Positions 25,415-32,557 of a DNA stretch of 51,853 bases are shown here, one piece after another. A program made the translations under genes and the position numbers. The first letter of the stretch is position 1; the number at the start of each line of letters is the position of its first letter. Below the pieces are notes generated by a model, which searched no databases, was not told the origin of the DNA, and saw only the letters and a program-made list of their open reading frames with translations. Source of the stretch: an uncultured Rhodocyclaceae bacterium (GTDB lineage Bacteria > Pseudomonadota > Gammaproteobacteria > Burkholderiales > Rhodocyclaceae); assembly GCA_934271525.1 (NCBI GenBank), contig CAKQRL010000014.1:1-51853 (forward strand), in the 5' to 3' direction.

Positions 25415-26500
25415 ATGAAAATTGCAAATAGCGAATTGGGCACACATTCTGCACGGCAATATGAAGAACAACACACGCTTTTTGAAAAACTGCGCGTTTT
25501 TAAAAATGGCGAGCGCACCACCCAAGAACAAAAAACCGATTTGTTAAAACAACAACAAAGCGCACAAAGTCAAGTGAATTTGTCGGATAACGCCAAAGCC
25601 TTGCAAGAATCATTCAACCAAGCCACGCCCAAAGTTTTGAATGTTCAAGCGCCTGAAAAAACCGCCATTGATTCGCCTGAAAAAAGTTTAAGTGAAATGC
25701 GGCTGCAAATTTTGCGCGCCATCATAGAATCTTTAACCGGGCAGAAAATGAATGTTTATGAAGGCGCTGATTTTTCTGATTCCAACAATTCCTCGCTTTT
25801 AAAAAGCGATGCAGCCCAAAATGCAATGGCGCTGGATTATCAACGTTATGAAAGTTACAGCGAATATGAAAAAACCAATTTTTATGCCGCGGGCAGTGTT
25901 TTAATGGAAGATGGCAAAACCATTGATTTTCATTTGTCGTTTTCAATGCAGCGCCATTTTTTTAAAGAAAGCCAAAGCAGCATTTCTGTGGGCAATGCCA
26001 CTTATTTGATGGACCCTTTGGTGGTGAATTTTGAAGGCGCATCCACCCAATTGGAAAGCGGCACATTTTCTTTTGATTTAAACGCTGATGGCACAACTGA
26101 AAACATTCATCGTTTGGCAAAAGGTTCGGGTTTTTTGGTGTTGGATAAAAATAACGATGGCAAAATCAACGATGGCTCGGAAATGTTCGGCACGCAAAGC
26201 GGCAATGGTTTTGCTGATTTGGCGCAATATGACGAAGACGGCAACGGCTGGATTGATGAAAACGATTCCATTTTTGAAAAACTCGGCGTTTGGACGCCCG
26301 ACCAATTTGGCGGCGGCATTTACAAATCTTTAAAATCGGTGGGCGTGGGCGCCATTGCTTTGCAGAGTGCTGAGACGCAATTTTCAATCACCGACAAAGA
26401 AAATAATTTAAAAGCGCAAGTGCAATCCAGCGGCGTTTTTTTAAAAGAAGATGGCAGCGGCGCAGGTTCTATTCAACAAATTGATTTGGTGGTGAAGTAA
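25415..26500 (+). CDS. Calcium-loop (EF-hand-like) protein of unknown function
   Basis: A 361-residue protein. The first 130 residues are hydrophilic and Gln-rich, probably helical or disordered. The C-terminal part carries two calcium-loop-like stretches: LDKNNDGKINDGSEMFG (about residues 243-259) and DEDGNGWIDENDSIFEKLG (about 273-291), the pattern found in many proteobacterial proteins with a conserved GF-x-DLAQYD-x-DGNGWIDEND segment. No signal peptide is visible, so secretion, if any, would be by a type I or other non-Sec route. The ATG at 25415 follows TGGAG; a longer open frame from 24782 crosses dcd antisense and is rejected. Confidence 0.75.
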   Translation: MKIANSELGTHSARQYEEQHTLFEKLRVFKNGERTTQEQKTDLLKQQQSAQSQVNLSDNAKALQESFNQATPKVLNVQAPEKTAIDSPEKSLSEMRLQILRAIIESLTGQKMNVYEGADFSDSNNSSLLKSDAAQNAMALDYQRYESYSEYEKTNFYAAGSVLMEDGKTIDFHLSFSMQRHFFKESQSSISVGNATYLMDPLVVNFEGASTQLESGTFSFDLNADGTTENIHRLAKGSGFLVLDKNNDGKINDGSEMFGTQSGNGFADLAQYDEDGNGWIDENDSIFEKLGVWTPDQFGGGIYKSLKSVGVGAIALQSAETQFSITDKENNLKAQVQSSGVFLKEDGSGAGSIQQIDLVVK

Positions 26501-26534
26501 GAAAAAATCAACAAATCAAAAAAAGCAAAAAAAC

Positions 26535-26568
26535 AAAAAAAATCCACGGTCGACCGTGGATTTTTTTT
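26535..26568. repeat. Collapsed dispersed element: perfect 34-bp palindrome
   Basis: Two arms have fused with no centre, giving TCCACGGTCGACCGTGGA flanked by exactly eight A and eight T. The whole 34 bp is a perfect palindrome. It lies between the calcium-loop gene and hsdS. Confidence 0.95.
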
Positions 26569-26613
26569 AAAATAAAGCATTTTGAAAATCAAAAAAGTTT
26601 GGAAAAAACAACA

Positions 26614-27823
26614 ATGAGCAAAATCAATGATTTGATTTACCAACTTTGCCCCGAAGGCGTGGAATTTAAAGCGTTGGGGGAGGTTACGATTTGGGATAAA
26701 AAATTTAAAGAAGTTGAAAAACAAGCCAAAAAAATTAAATTTAAGCACATTTCAGCGGCGGCTCTTAAATCTTTAAAACGTGAAAACGGGACGATAAAAC
26801 TACTTTCAACAGGAAATTTTGATGGTTTTACAACGCAAGATTTGGCAAAAGATTTGATTAATGAAGATGAAGTAATTTCGTTGCCAAGCGGCGGCGTGGC
26901 AAATATCAAATATTACAACGGAAAATTTGTAGATTCTGGCAATTTGTTAGCGGTTTCGGCAGATAACAAAACAATAAATTTAAAATTTATTTATTATTTT
27001 TTAATTTCTAAACGAGAAATAGTTGAAAATTTTTATCGTGGTGCGGGAGTGAAACATCCAAATATGCGCGAAATTTTCAATCTCAAAATCCCCATTCCGC
27101 CGTTAGAAATTCAAAAAGAAATTGTTTTGATTTTGGACGCTTTTACAGAATTACAAGCAGAATTACAAGCCCGCAAAAAACAATACGAATTTTACAGAGA
27201 AAAACTTTTAAGCATTGAAGCGCTTGAAAAACGCGCCGAAGGTTACGGCGTGAAAATGATGAGTTTGGGCGAGATTGGTAAAGTTTCAATGTGTAAGCGA
27301 ATTTTTAAAAATCAAACAAAAGCAACAGGAGACATTCCTTTTTATACTATTGGAACTTTTGGCGGCACTCCATCATCATCATTTATAGATAAAAGTTTGT
27401 TTGAAGATTTTAAAAGAAAATATTCTTATCCAAAAAAAGGTGATGTTTTAATTTCTGCATCAGGAACAATTGGCAAAGTCGTTATTTATGACGGTAAAGA
27501 ATCTTATTATCAAGATTCTAATATTGTTTGGATTGATAATAATGAGAATTTGGTAACTAATAAATTTTTATTTTATATCTACAAAAATACAAAATGGAAA
27601 AACTATTTTTCAAAAGGTGGAACCATAGCCAGATTATATAATGACAATTTAAAAAAAATTAAAATCCCCATTCCGCCTTTGAAAGTGCAAAATGAAGTGG
27701 TGGAGATTTTGGATCAATTTGATGCGTTGGTTAGCGATATTTGCATCGGTTTGCCCGCAGAAATGACTGCCCGCAAAAAACAATATGCGTTTTATAGAGA
27801 AAAACTATTGACTTTCAAAGAAT

Positions 27824-27834
<11 letters not shown>
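26614..27834 (+). CDS. hsdS: Type I restriction-modification specificity subunit (orphan HsdS)
   Basis: HsdS recognises the DNA target of a type I system through two variable target-recognition domains. The 406 residues have the classic two-fold plan: TRD1 (about 15-150), conserved block KIPIPPLEIQKEIVLILD with coiled coil ARKKQYEFYREKLL, then TRD2 and a second conserved block KIPIPPLKVQNEVVEILD with ARKKQYAFYREKLL. No hsdM or hsdR is adjacent; the methylase-like gene 17 kb away already carries its own nuclease and TRD. The ATG at 26614 follows GGAAAA. Codon use in TRD2 is more AT-rich than in the flanks, as is usual for exchanged TRDs. The 3' end merges with a 9-base tandem repeat. Confidence 0.88.
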
Positions 27835-27883
<49 letters not shown>

Positions 27884-27899
27884 GAAAAAATAAAAAAAA

Positions 27900-27961
27900 T
27901 CCACGGTCAACGTGAAAAAATTTTGAAATTTTTTTCAAAAAAATAAGCCGTTGACCGTGGA
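27900..27961. repeat. Dispersed palindromic element, expanded unit (62 bp)
   Basis: Exact arms TCCACGGTCAAC and GTTGACCGTGGA, with a doubled A/T centre. It separates convergent hsdS and the Smr gene. Confidence 0.93.
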
Positions 27962-27991
27962 TTTTTTTTGTTTTTTTGAAAATTATTGGTT

Positions 27992-28003
27992 GTTTAGCGT
28001 GGA
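27992..28003 (-). repeat. Variant single arm of the dispersed repeat at the Smr gene 3' end
   Basis: GTTTAGCGTGGA, the same one-base variant as the right arm at 11211-11222. It encodes the last residues (Pro-Arg) and the TAA stop of the Smr protein, and lies just right of a full unit. Confidence 0.8.
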
Positions 28004-28503
28004 TTTTTCTTTTTTAATAAAACAACCGTAGCGCCCATGCTGCCCAATGATGGCGGCGCAGGATTGTGGTAAGCCAACACGTTTTCGGCTTGAAATAACC
28101 ACGCAAAAGTGTTCGCCCTTAAAACACCAAAACCGTTGGATGACGAGCGCCCAATGCCGTGAATCACCAACACCCGCCGCGCCTGTGATTCTTGCGCCTT
28201 TTGCAAAAATTCAAACAAAACGCTTCTGGCTTCATCTACCGTGTAGCCGTGCAAATCCAAGCGGGCATCCACATAATGCGTATTTTTGAGCGCCTTAAAG
28301 TGATGTTGATTAACGCCATTTTTGGCAAAAGATGGTGCAAAATCATCAAACGAATCGCGCCACGGCGCGCTTTTTAATTCTGCCTTTGGTTTGGGCGGCT
28401 TTGGCAGTTTGGGCGTTTTTCTTTTTTGTATGCTTAAAAAAGGCGAAGCATTCAACGGCACAACGCCAGACTTTTGCATTATTTCTTCAAAAGGGGTTGG
28501 CAT
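27994..28503 (-). CDS. Smr domain protein
   Basis: The C-terminal 100 residues form an Smr domain, a DNA- or RNA-binding/nuclease fold related to the MutS2 tail: LDLHGYTVDEARSVLFEFL, VLVIHGIGR, then GVLRANTFAWL and HNPAPPSLGSMGATVVLL. The first 70 residues are Pro- and Lys-rich and probably flexible. At 169 residues it resembles the stand-alone SmrA/SmrB class (SmrB acts in ribosome rescue in E. coli). The ATG at 28503 is used; a TTG three codons upstream is possible. No clear ribosome binding site is seen because a terminator-like hairpin sits just before the start. Confidence 0.88.
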   Translation of the reverse strand: MPTPFEEIMQKSGVVPLNASPFLSIQKRKTPKLPKPPKPKAELKSAPWRDSFDDFAPSFAKNGVNQHHFKALKNTHYVDARLDLHGYTVDEARSVLFEFLQKAQESQARRVLVIHGIGRSSSNGFGVLRANTFAWLFQAENVLAYHNPAPPSLGSMGATVVLLKKKNPR

Positions 28504-28517
28504 AGTTGGCAATATTC

Positions 28518-28546
28518 AAAAAAAAACCCAGTTGATAAACACTGGG
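28518..28546 (-). terminator. Terminator or attenuator between rnhA and the Smr gene
   Basis: On the minus strand CCCAGT and ACTGGG pair with an 8-base loop and are followed by nine T, ending only about 15 bases before the Smr gene start. A second hairpin (TCTCGAA/TTCGAGA) lies just upstream, at 28554-28573. The T-run so close to the start codon is unusual and suggests either an rnhA terminator or a leader attenuator. Confidence 0.65.
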
Positions 28547-28658
28547 CAGAAAATCTCGAACATTTTTTCGAGAGGAGGGGTTTAGAACACAAAAAACAGT
28601 GTAAAAAAAAACTGCGCCACAGTGTGTTTTTTTAATGCAAAATTTTGTAACAATTTTT

Positions 28659-29135
28659 TTATGCGCTTTTTGGCGCATTTATATCTTTCAAACCCTGATT
28701 TGCCAAGGCATCCGCGCGTTCATTCAAGGGATTGCCCGCGTGCCCTTTGACCCAATAACAATCAATTTTGTGGGCAATGGCAAAGCGGTCTAATTTTTTC
28801 CACAAGTCTGCATTGGCAACGGGTTTTTTATCCGATGTTTTCCATTCGCGCGCTTTCCAGTTGGGCAACCATTCCGATAAGCCTTTGACCAAATAATGCG
28901 AATCAGAAATCAAGCGCACGTGGTGCATTCCTTTTAAGCATTCAAAGGCTTTGATGGCGGCGGTTAATTCCATGCGTTGGTTGGTGGATTCCAGCTCGCC
29001 GCCAAAAATCTCTATTTTTTCTTGTGGATTTTGTGCGTTGGGGAATAACAAAACGGCGCCCCAGCCGCCGGGCCCGGGGTTGCCTTTGCAAGCGCCATCG
29101 GTATAAATTTCAACGTCTTTGAATGTTGTCGACAT
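28659..29135 (-). CDS. rnhA: Ribonuclease HI
   Basis: RNase HI cuts RNA in RNA-DNA hybrids. The acidic catalytic residues are visible: Asp13 (YTDGAC), Glu56 (RMELTA), Asp78 (ISDSHYLVKG) and the last Asp in NERADALA, preceded by WVKGHAGNPL. The 158 residues match the family. The ATG at 29135 (MSTTFKDVEIYTDG) is used rather than one 5 codons upstream. The start overlaps the end of the methyltransferase gene by 26 bases, so the two are co-translated. The gloB / methyltransferase / rnhA order is the same as gloB-yafS-rnhA in E. coli. Confidence 0.97.
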   Translation of the reverse strand: MSTTFKDVEIYTDGACKGNPGPGGWGAVLLFPNAQNPQEKIEIFGGELESTNQRMELTAAIKAFECLKGMHHVRLISDSHYLVKGLSEWLPNWKAREWKTSDKKPVANADLWKKLDRFAIAHKIDCYWVKGHAGNPLNERADALANQGLKDINAPKSA

Positions 29136-29811
29136 AATGCGTTCCTTCAAAAGTTTTCACAGGCAAGGGCGTTGCGCGGTGTTTTTTCAACGCCGGGAAC
29201 GTTGGCACAATCAAACGCATACCATAGCGGCGTTTGATGGCGTGCAAAGTATAAACGTTTGGCGTGTAAATGCTTGAAAAAATTTTAATTGCGGGCGCTG
29301 CAACTTCAAAATTCAACACGCCCAACCAGTCTTTCAAACGCCACAAAGGCAAAAATCGCCCAAACCACGGAAATGCCGTTTTTTTGCCCAAATAGCGCCA
29401 CAAAACGCCGATGGAAAAGGCGGAAAACCCCGTAATCAACAAATGCCCTTCTGAAATTAAAACCCGCTCGGCTTCGCGCAATATGGCTTGCGGGTCGCTT
29501 GCAAATTCCAAAACGTGCGGCAAAATCAGCAAATCCACGCTATTTTCTGCAAAGGGCAGGGCGGTTAATTCGCATTCCACGTCAACATTTTTTTCTGGGC
29601 TTGCTACGCCTGCCAAAATTTTTTGTTGAATGCGGCATTGTGCCAGCGCATCAAACAACGGAAAACCCAACTGCACGGCGTGGAATCCAAAAATGTTGGC
29701 GGTTGTAGCAAGCAATGCCGCGCATTCTTTTTCTAATAAAATAGCCGCTTGCGGGCTTGAACGCCACGCAAAAAAGGCATTGAAAAAATCGTCTGTTGAA
29801 AAATTTGTCAT
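29110..29811 (-). CDS. SAM-dependent methyltransferase, YafS-like
   Basis: A 233-residue class I methyltransferase of the Methyltransf_11 type. The middle carries ALPFAENSVDLLILPHVLEF and the AERVLISEGHLLITGF strand pair typical of motif IV and post-IV. The glycine motif I is degenerate (VQLGFPLFDALAQC in place of G-x-G-x-G), as in YafS relatives. Position between gloB (divergent, 12 bases away) and rnhA (overlapping) identifies it as the YafS equivalent. Its substrate is unknown. Confidence 0.8.
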   Translation of the reverse strand: MTNFSTDDFFNAFFAWRSSPQAAILLEKECAALLATTANIFGFHAVQLGFPLFDALAQCRIQQKILAGVASPEKNVDVECELTALPFAENSVDLLILPHVLEFASDPQAILREAERVLISEGHLLITGFSAFSIGVLWRYLGKKTAFPWFGRFLPLWRLKDWLGVLNFEVAAPAIKIFSSIYTPNVYTLHAIKRRYGMRLIVPTFPALKKHRATPLPVKTFEGTHYVDNIQRR

Positions 29812-29823
29812 CGGGGGAATTTT

Positions 29824-30576
29824 ATGATTTTTTATTTAAAAGCGCTTGCCGATAATTATATTTGGTGCCTTCAAAATCACCAAAATTTGTGGTTGATAGA
29901 CCCGGGCGATGCCGCGCCCGTTTTGCAATTTTTAAAAGAAAATTCAAGCGTAATGCTTGGCGGCATTTTGATTACGCATCACCATTTTGACCACACCGGC
30001 GGCATCAAAACGCTCAAAAATCTTTTTCCAAATATTCAAATTTTTGCGCCGAAAAAAGAAAATATTGTTGAAGCCACGCATTTTTTAGAAGGCGGCGAAA
30101 GTTTGGATTTGCTTGATTTTAAAGTAGAAGTCATCAACGCCGCTGGCCACACCTTGGGGCATTTGATTTATAAAATCGGCAACAACCTTTTTGTGGGCGA
30201 TGTTTTATTTGGCGCAGGTTGCGGGCGTTTGTTTGAAGGCACAGCAGCGCAAATGTTTGATTCGTTGCAAAAAATTTTGGCAATGCCTGATTCTACCAAC
30301 ATTTATTGCGCCCACGAATACACCTTGCAAAATTTAAAATTTGCCAAAGTGGTGGAGCCGCACAATGTTGAAATTCAAAAACGTTGGGCGTTTTGCCAAA
30401 AAAATCCGGTTAGCGTGCCGTTTTCATTAGCCACAGAAAAAGCGACTAATCCTTTTTTGCGAATCAATCAACAATCGGTGCGGGAATTTTTGATTAAAAA
30501 CGGCGCCAAAGAAAATGCCAATGACGTGGCTTTTTTTGCCAAACTGCGCGAATTGCGCAATGTTTTTAAAGGGTAG
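29824..30576 (+). CDS. gloB: Hydroxyacylglutathione hydrolase (glyoxalase II)
   Basis: GloB hydrolyses S-lactoylglutathione to lactate and glutathione in methylglyoxal detoxification. The metallo-beta-lactamase signature THHHFDHTGG is at residues 51-60, GHTLGHLIY supplies the next histidine ligand, FVGDVLFGAGCGR carries the bridging Asp, and HEYTLQNLKFA starts the helical C-terminal domain. Length 250 is normal. It is divergent from the YafS-like methyltransferase. Confidence 0.96.
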   Translation: MIFYLKALADNYIWCLQNHQNLWLIDPGDAAPVLQFLKENSSVMLGGILITHHHFDHTGGIKTLKNLFPNIQIFAPKKENIVEATHFLEGGESLDLLDFKVEVINAAGHTLGHLIYKIGNNLFVGDVLFGAGCGRLFEGTAAQMFDSLQKILAMPDSTNIYCAHEYTLQNLKFAKVVEPHNVEIQKRWAFCQKNPVSVPFSLATEKATNPFLRINQQSVREFLIKNGAKENANDVAFFAKLRELRNVFKG

Positions 30577-30602
30577 CGTTGAAATTTTGAAAATTTTGAA
30601 GC

Positions 30603-30648
30603 GTTGACCGTGGATTTTTGCGTTTTTTTGTGATTTTCCACGGTGAAC
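30603..30648. repeat. Back-to-back arms of the dispersed repeat (46 bp)
   Basis: GTTGACCGTGGA and TCCACGGTGAAC point outward, each with its own A/T centre on the outer side, so this looks like two half-units joined tail to tail. As RNA they can still pair. It lies between convergent gloB and tRNA-Asn. Confidence 0.85.
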
Positions 30649-30666
30649 CAAAAGTTTTTTTGATTT

Positions 30667-30742
30667 TGGCTCCCCAAGTTGGGCTCGAACCAACGACCTA
30701 CGGATTAACAGTCCGGCGCTCTACCGACTGAGCTATTGGGGA
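30667..30742 (-). tRNA. tRNA-Asn (anticodon GTT)
   Basis: A complete 76-base cloverleaf with encoded CCA. Acceptor TCCCCAA pairs with TTGGGGA, the D arm is GCTC-AGTCGGTA-GAGC, the anticodon loop CTGTTAA carries GTT, and the T loop is TTCGAGC. Confidence 0.97.
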
Positions 30743-30755
30743 ACACAAAGCGCGC

Positions 30756-30783
30756 ATTATACGGCGTTTTTTTAAAGCGTCAA
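30756..30783 (-). promoter_or_regulatory. Sigma-70 promoter for tRNA-Asn
   Basis: On the minus strand TTGACG (30778-30783) and a perfect TATAAT (30756-30761) are 16 bases apart, and the tRNA begins 13 bases downstream of the -10 box. A GC-rich discriminator (GCGCGC) follows, as expected for stringently controlled stable RNA. Confidence 0.85.
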
Positions 30784-30842
30784 GTTTTTTGCTTTTTTTT
30801 GTGTTTCGGTAATGATTTTGTTTTTTTTGAAAAACTCGTGCG

Positions 30843-31709
30843 ATGAATCTTATTTTAATCAGCGGCCTTTCAGGTTCGGGCAAATCGGTGGTTTTGCATT
30901 TTTTGGAAGACAATGGTTTTTATGCCATAGACAATTTGCCTGCTGCCTTGTTGATTAGCGCCACAGAGATTTTAAAAAAACAAAATATTCAAAAAATTGC
31001 CGTAGCCATTGACGCACGCTCAACAGAAAGCATCAAAGAATTGCCCAAAATTTTGCCGCAACTGCCGGATTCCACGCAATTTTTATTTTTAACTGCGGAT
31101 GATGCCACTTTGATTAAGCGTTTTTCGGAATTGCGGCGCCGCCATCCTTTAACTTCTGAAAAACGCACATTGGCGGAGGCGATTTTGAGCGACCGCGAAC
31201 TTACCGCGCCTTTGCAGGATTTAGGCTTGCGCTTGGACACCAGCGCGCTATCACCAACAGTTTTGCGCCAATGGTGCCGCGAGTTTTTGAACATTGCCAA
31301 CACGCAAAAAATTGCATTGCTTTTTGAATCTTTTGCTTACAAATTCGGCATTCCATCGGATGCCGATTTGGTTTTTGACGCACGCTGTTTGCCGAATCCT
31401 TATTATATTGCCGACTTAAAAAAACGCACCGGCAAGGAAAAACCCGTGCAGGATTTTTTAAGTATGCAAAAAAGTGTTGGCAATTTTGAAGCCGACATTG
31501 TGCGGTTTATTTCCAACTGGCTTGCCGACTATGCCCAAGACGACCGCCGCTATTTGACCATTGCCATCGGTTGCACGGGCGGCCAACACCGTTCAGTTTA
31601 TTTGGCGGAAAAACTCGCCCAACATTTTGGCGATGATTTTCCCGTTTGGGTGCGGCATCGCGTTTTAGACCAAAGCTTAAAATCCACGGTAAACCTTGAA
31701 AAAATTTGA
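30843..31709 (+). CDS. rapZ: RNase adapter RapZ / nucleotide-binding protein
   Basis: RapZ binds small RNA GlmZ and guides RNase E to it, so it controls glmS expression in enterobacteria; glmS itself is 8 kb away here. The Walker A loop GLSGSGKS is at residues 8-15, NGFYAIDNLPAALL follows, and the C-terminal domain has CTGGQHRSVYLAEKLA, its most conserved segment. The last dozen residues (S-L-K-S-T-V-N-L-E-K-I) are read out of a repeat half-unit, an addition to the normal C-terminus. None of the usual neighbours (hprK, ptsN) is present. Length 288 fits. Confidence 0.94.
   Translation: MNLILISGLSGSGKSVVLHFLEDNGFYAIDNLPAALLISATEILKKQNIQKIAVAIDARSTESIKELPKILPQLPDSTQFLFLTADDATLIKRFSELRRRHPLTSEKRTLAEAILSDRELTAPLQDLGLRLDTSALSPTVLRQWCREFLNIANTQKIALLFESFAYKFGIPSDADLVFDARCLPNPYYIADLKKRTGKEKPVQDFLSMQKSVGNFEADIVRFISNWLADYAQDDRRYLTIAIGCTGGQHRSVYLAEKLAQHFGDDFPVWVRHRVLDQSLKSTVNLEKI
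31683..31694 (+). repeat. Half-unit of the dispersed repeat inside the rapZ 3' end
   Basis: TCCACGGTAAAC is translated as Ser-Thr-Val-Asn in the RapZ tail; the A/T centre that follows holds the stop codon and the spacer before xth. Confidence 0.85.
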
Positions 31710-31723
31710 AATTTGAAAGAAAA

Positions 31724-32485
31724 ATGAAAATCGCATCTTGGAATGTTAATTCGCTCAATATTCGCTTGCCGCAAGTTTTGGAATGGCTGAAAAATAATCC
31801 AGTGGATATTTTGGGTTTGCAAGAAACCAAAACAACGGATGATAAATTTCCCATTCAAAGTTTTCTTGAAGCTGGTTTTAATGTGGCTTTTGCTGGGCAA
31901 AAAGCTTACAACGGCGTGGCGATTGTTTCTCCCCACAAAATCCAAAACGTGCAAATCAATTTGCCCAATTTTGCAGACGATTCAAAACGTTTGATTGCCG
32001 CAGATATTTTAAACACCCGTTTTGTTTGCGCTTATGTGCCCAATGGCAGCGATTTAGAAAGCCCAAAATTTATTTACAAACAACAATGGCTTGGTGCATT
32101 TTTGGATTTTTTAAAAGCCGAACAAGCAGAAAATTTGGTTGTTGGCGGCGATTTTAATATTGCGCCAACCGATTTGGATGTTTTTGATTCCGAGTTGTGG
32201 CAAAACAAAATTTGTTGCACGCCAACGGAGCGCGCCTTCTTTTTTGAAATATTGCGTGCGGGTTTTTGTGATAGTTTTCGCTTGAAAAATGCCGAAGGCG
32301 GGCATTTTTCATGGTGGGATTATCGCCAAGCTTCGTTTTTGAAAAATTTTGGTTTGCGCATTGATTTTCTTTTAATGCGAACGGCAAATGCTGAAAAATG
32401 TTTAAACAGCGGCATTGATAAAATGCCGCGTTCTTGGAATCGCCCATCCGACCACGCGCCCGTTTGGGCAGCGTTTGATTTTTAA
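31724..32485 (+). CDS. xth: Exodeoxyribonuclease III
   Basis: An AP endonuclease and 3'-5' exonuclease of the ExoIII family. MKIASWNVNSLNIRL begins the fold; Glu34 in LQETK binds metal, GDFNIAPTDLDV holds the catalytic Asp and Asn, and the C-terminal SDHAPVWA has the Asp-His pair. The 253 residues are typical. The ATG at 31724 lies 15 bases after the rapZ stop; a TTG overlapping that stop is the alternative but would add residues outside the fold. Confidence 0.95.
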   Translation: MKIASWNVNSLNIRLPQVLEWLKNNPVDILGLQETKTTDDKFPIQSFLEAGFNVAFAGQKAYNGVAIVSPHKIQNVQINLPNFADDSKRLIAADILNTRFVCAYVPNGSDLESPKFIYKQQWLGAFLDFLKAEQAENLVVGGDFNIAPTDLDVFDSELWQNKICCTPTERAFFFEILRAGFCDSFRLKNAEGGHFSWWDYRQASFLKNFGLRIDFLLMRTANAEKCLNSGIDKMPRSWNRPSDHAPVWAAFDF

Positions 32486-32492
32486 GCGATTT

Positions 32493-32542
32493 TCCACGGT
32501 AAACAAAAAAAATTTTCAAAATTTTGCAAGGTCTACCGTGGA
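32493..32542. repeat. Dispersed palindromic element, full unit (50 bp)
   Basis: Arms TCCACGGTAAAC and GTCTACCGTGGA (one variant base) between convergent xth and the giant glycosyltransferase gene. Confidence 0.9.
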
Positions 32543-32557
32543 TTTTTGCAAAGTATT

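Noticed and set aside
28659..28680. Hairpin at the rnhA 3' end (TGCGC/GCGCA) as a terminator
   Set aside because: On the minus strand the stem is followed by A, not T; the T9 hairpin at 28518-28546 is the better candidate.
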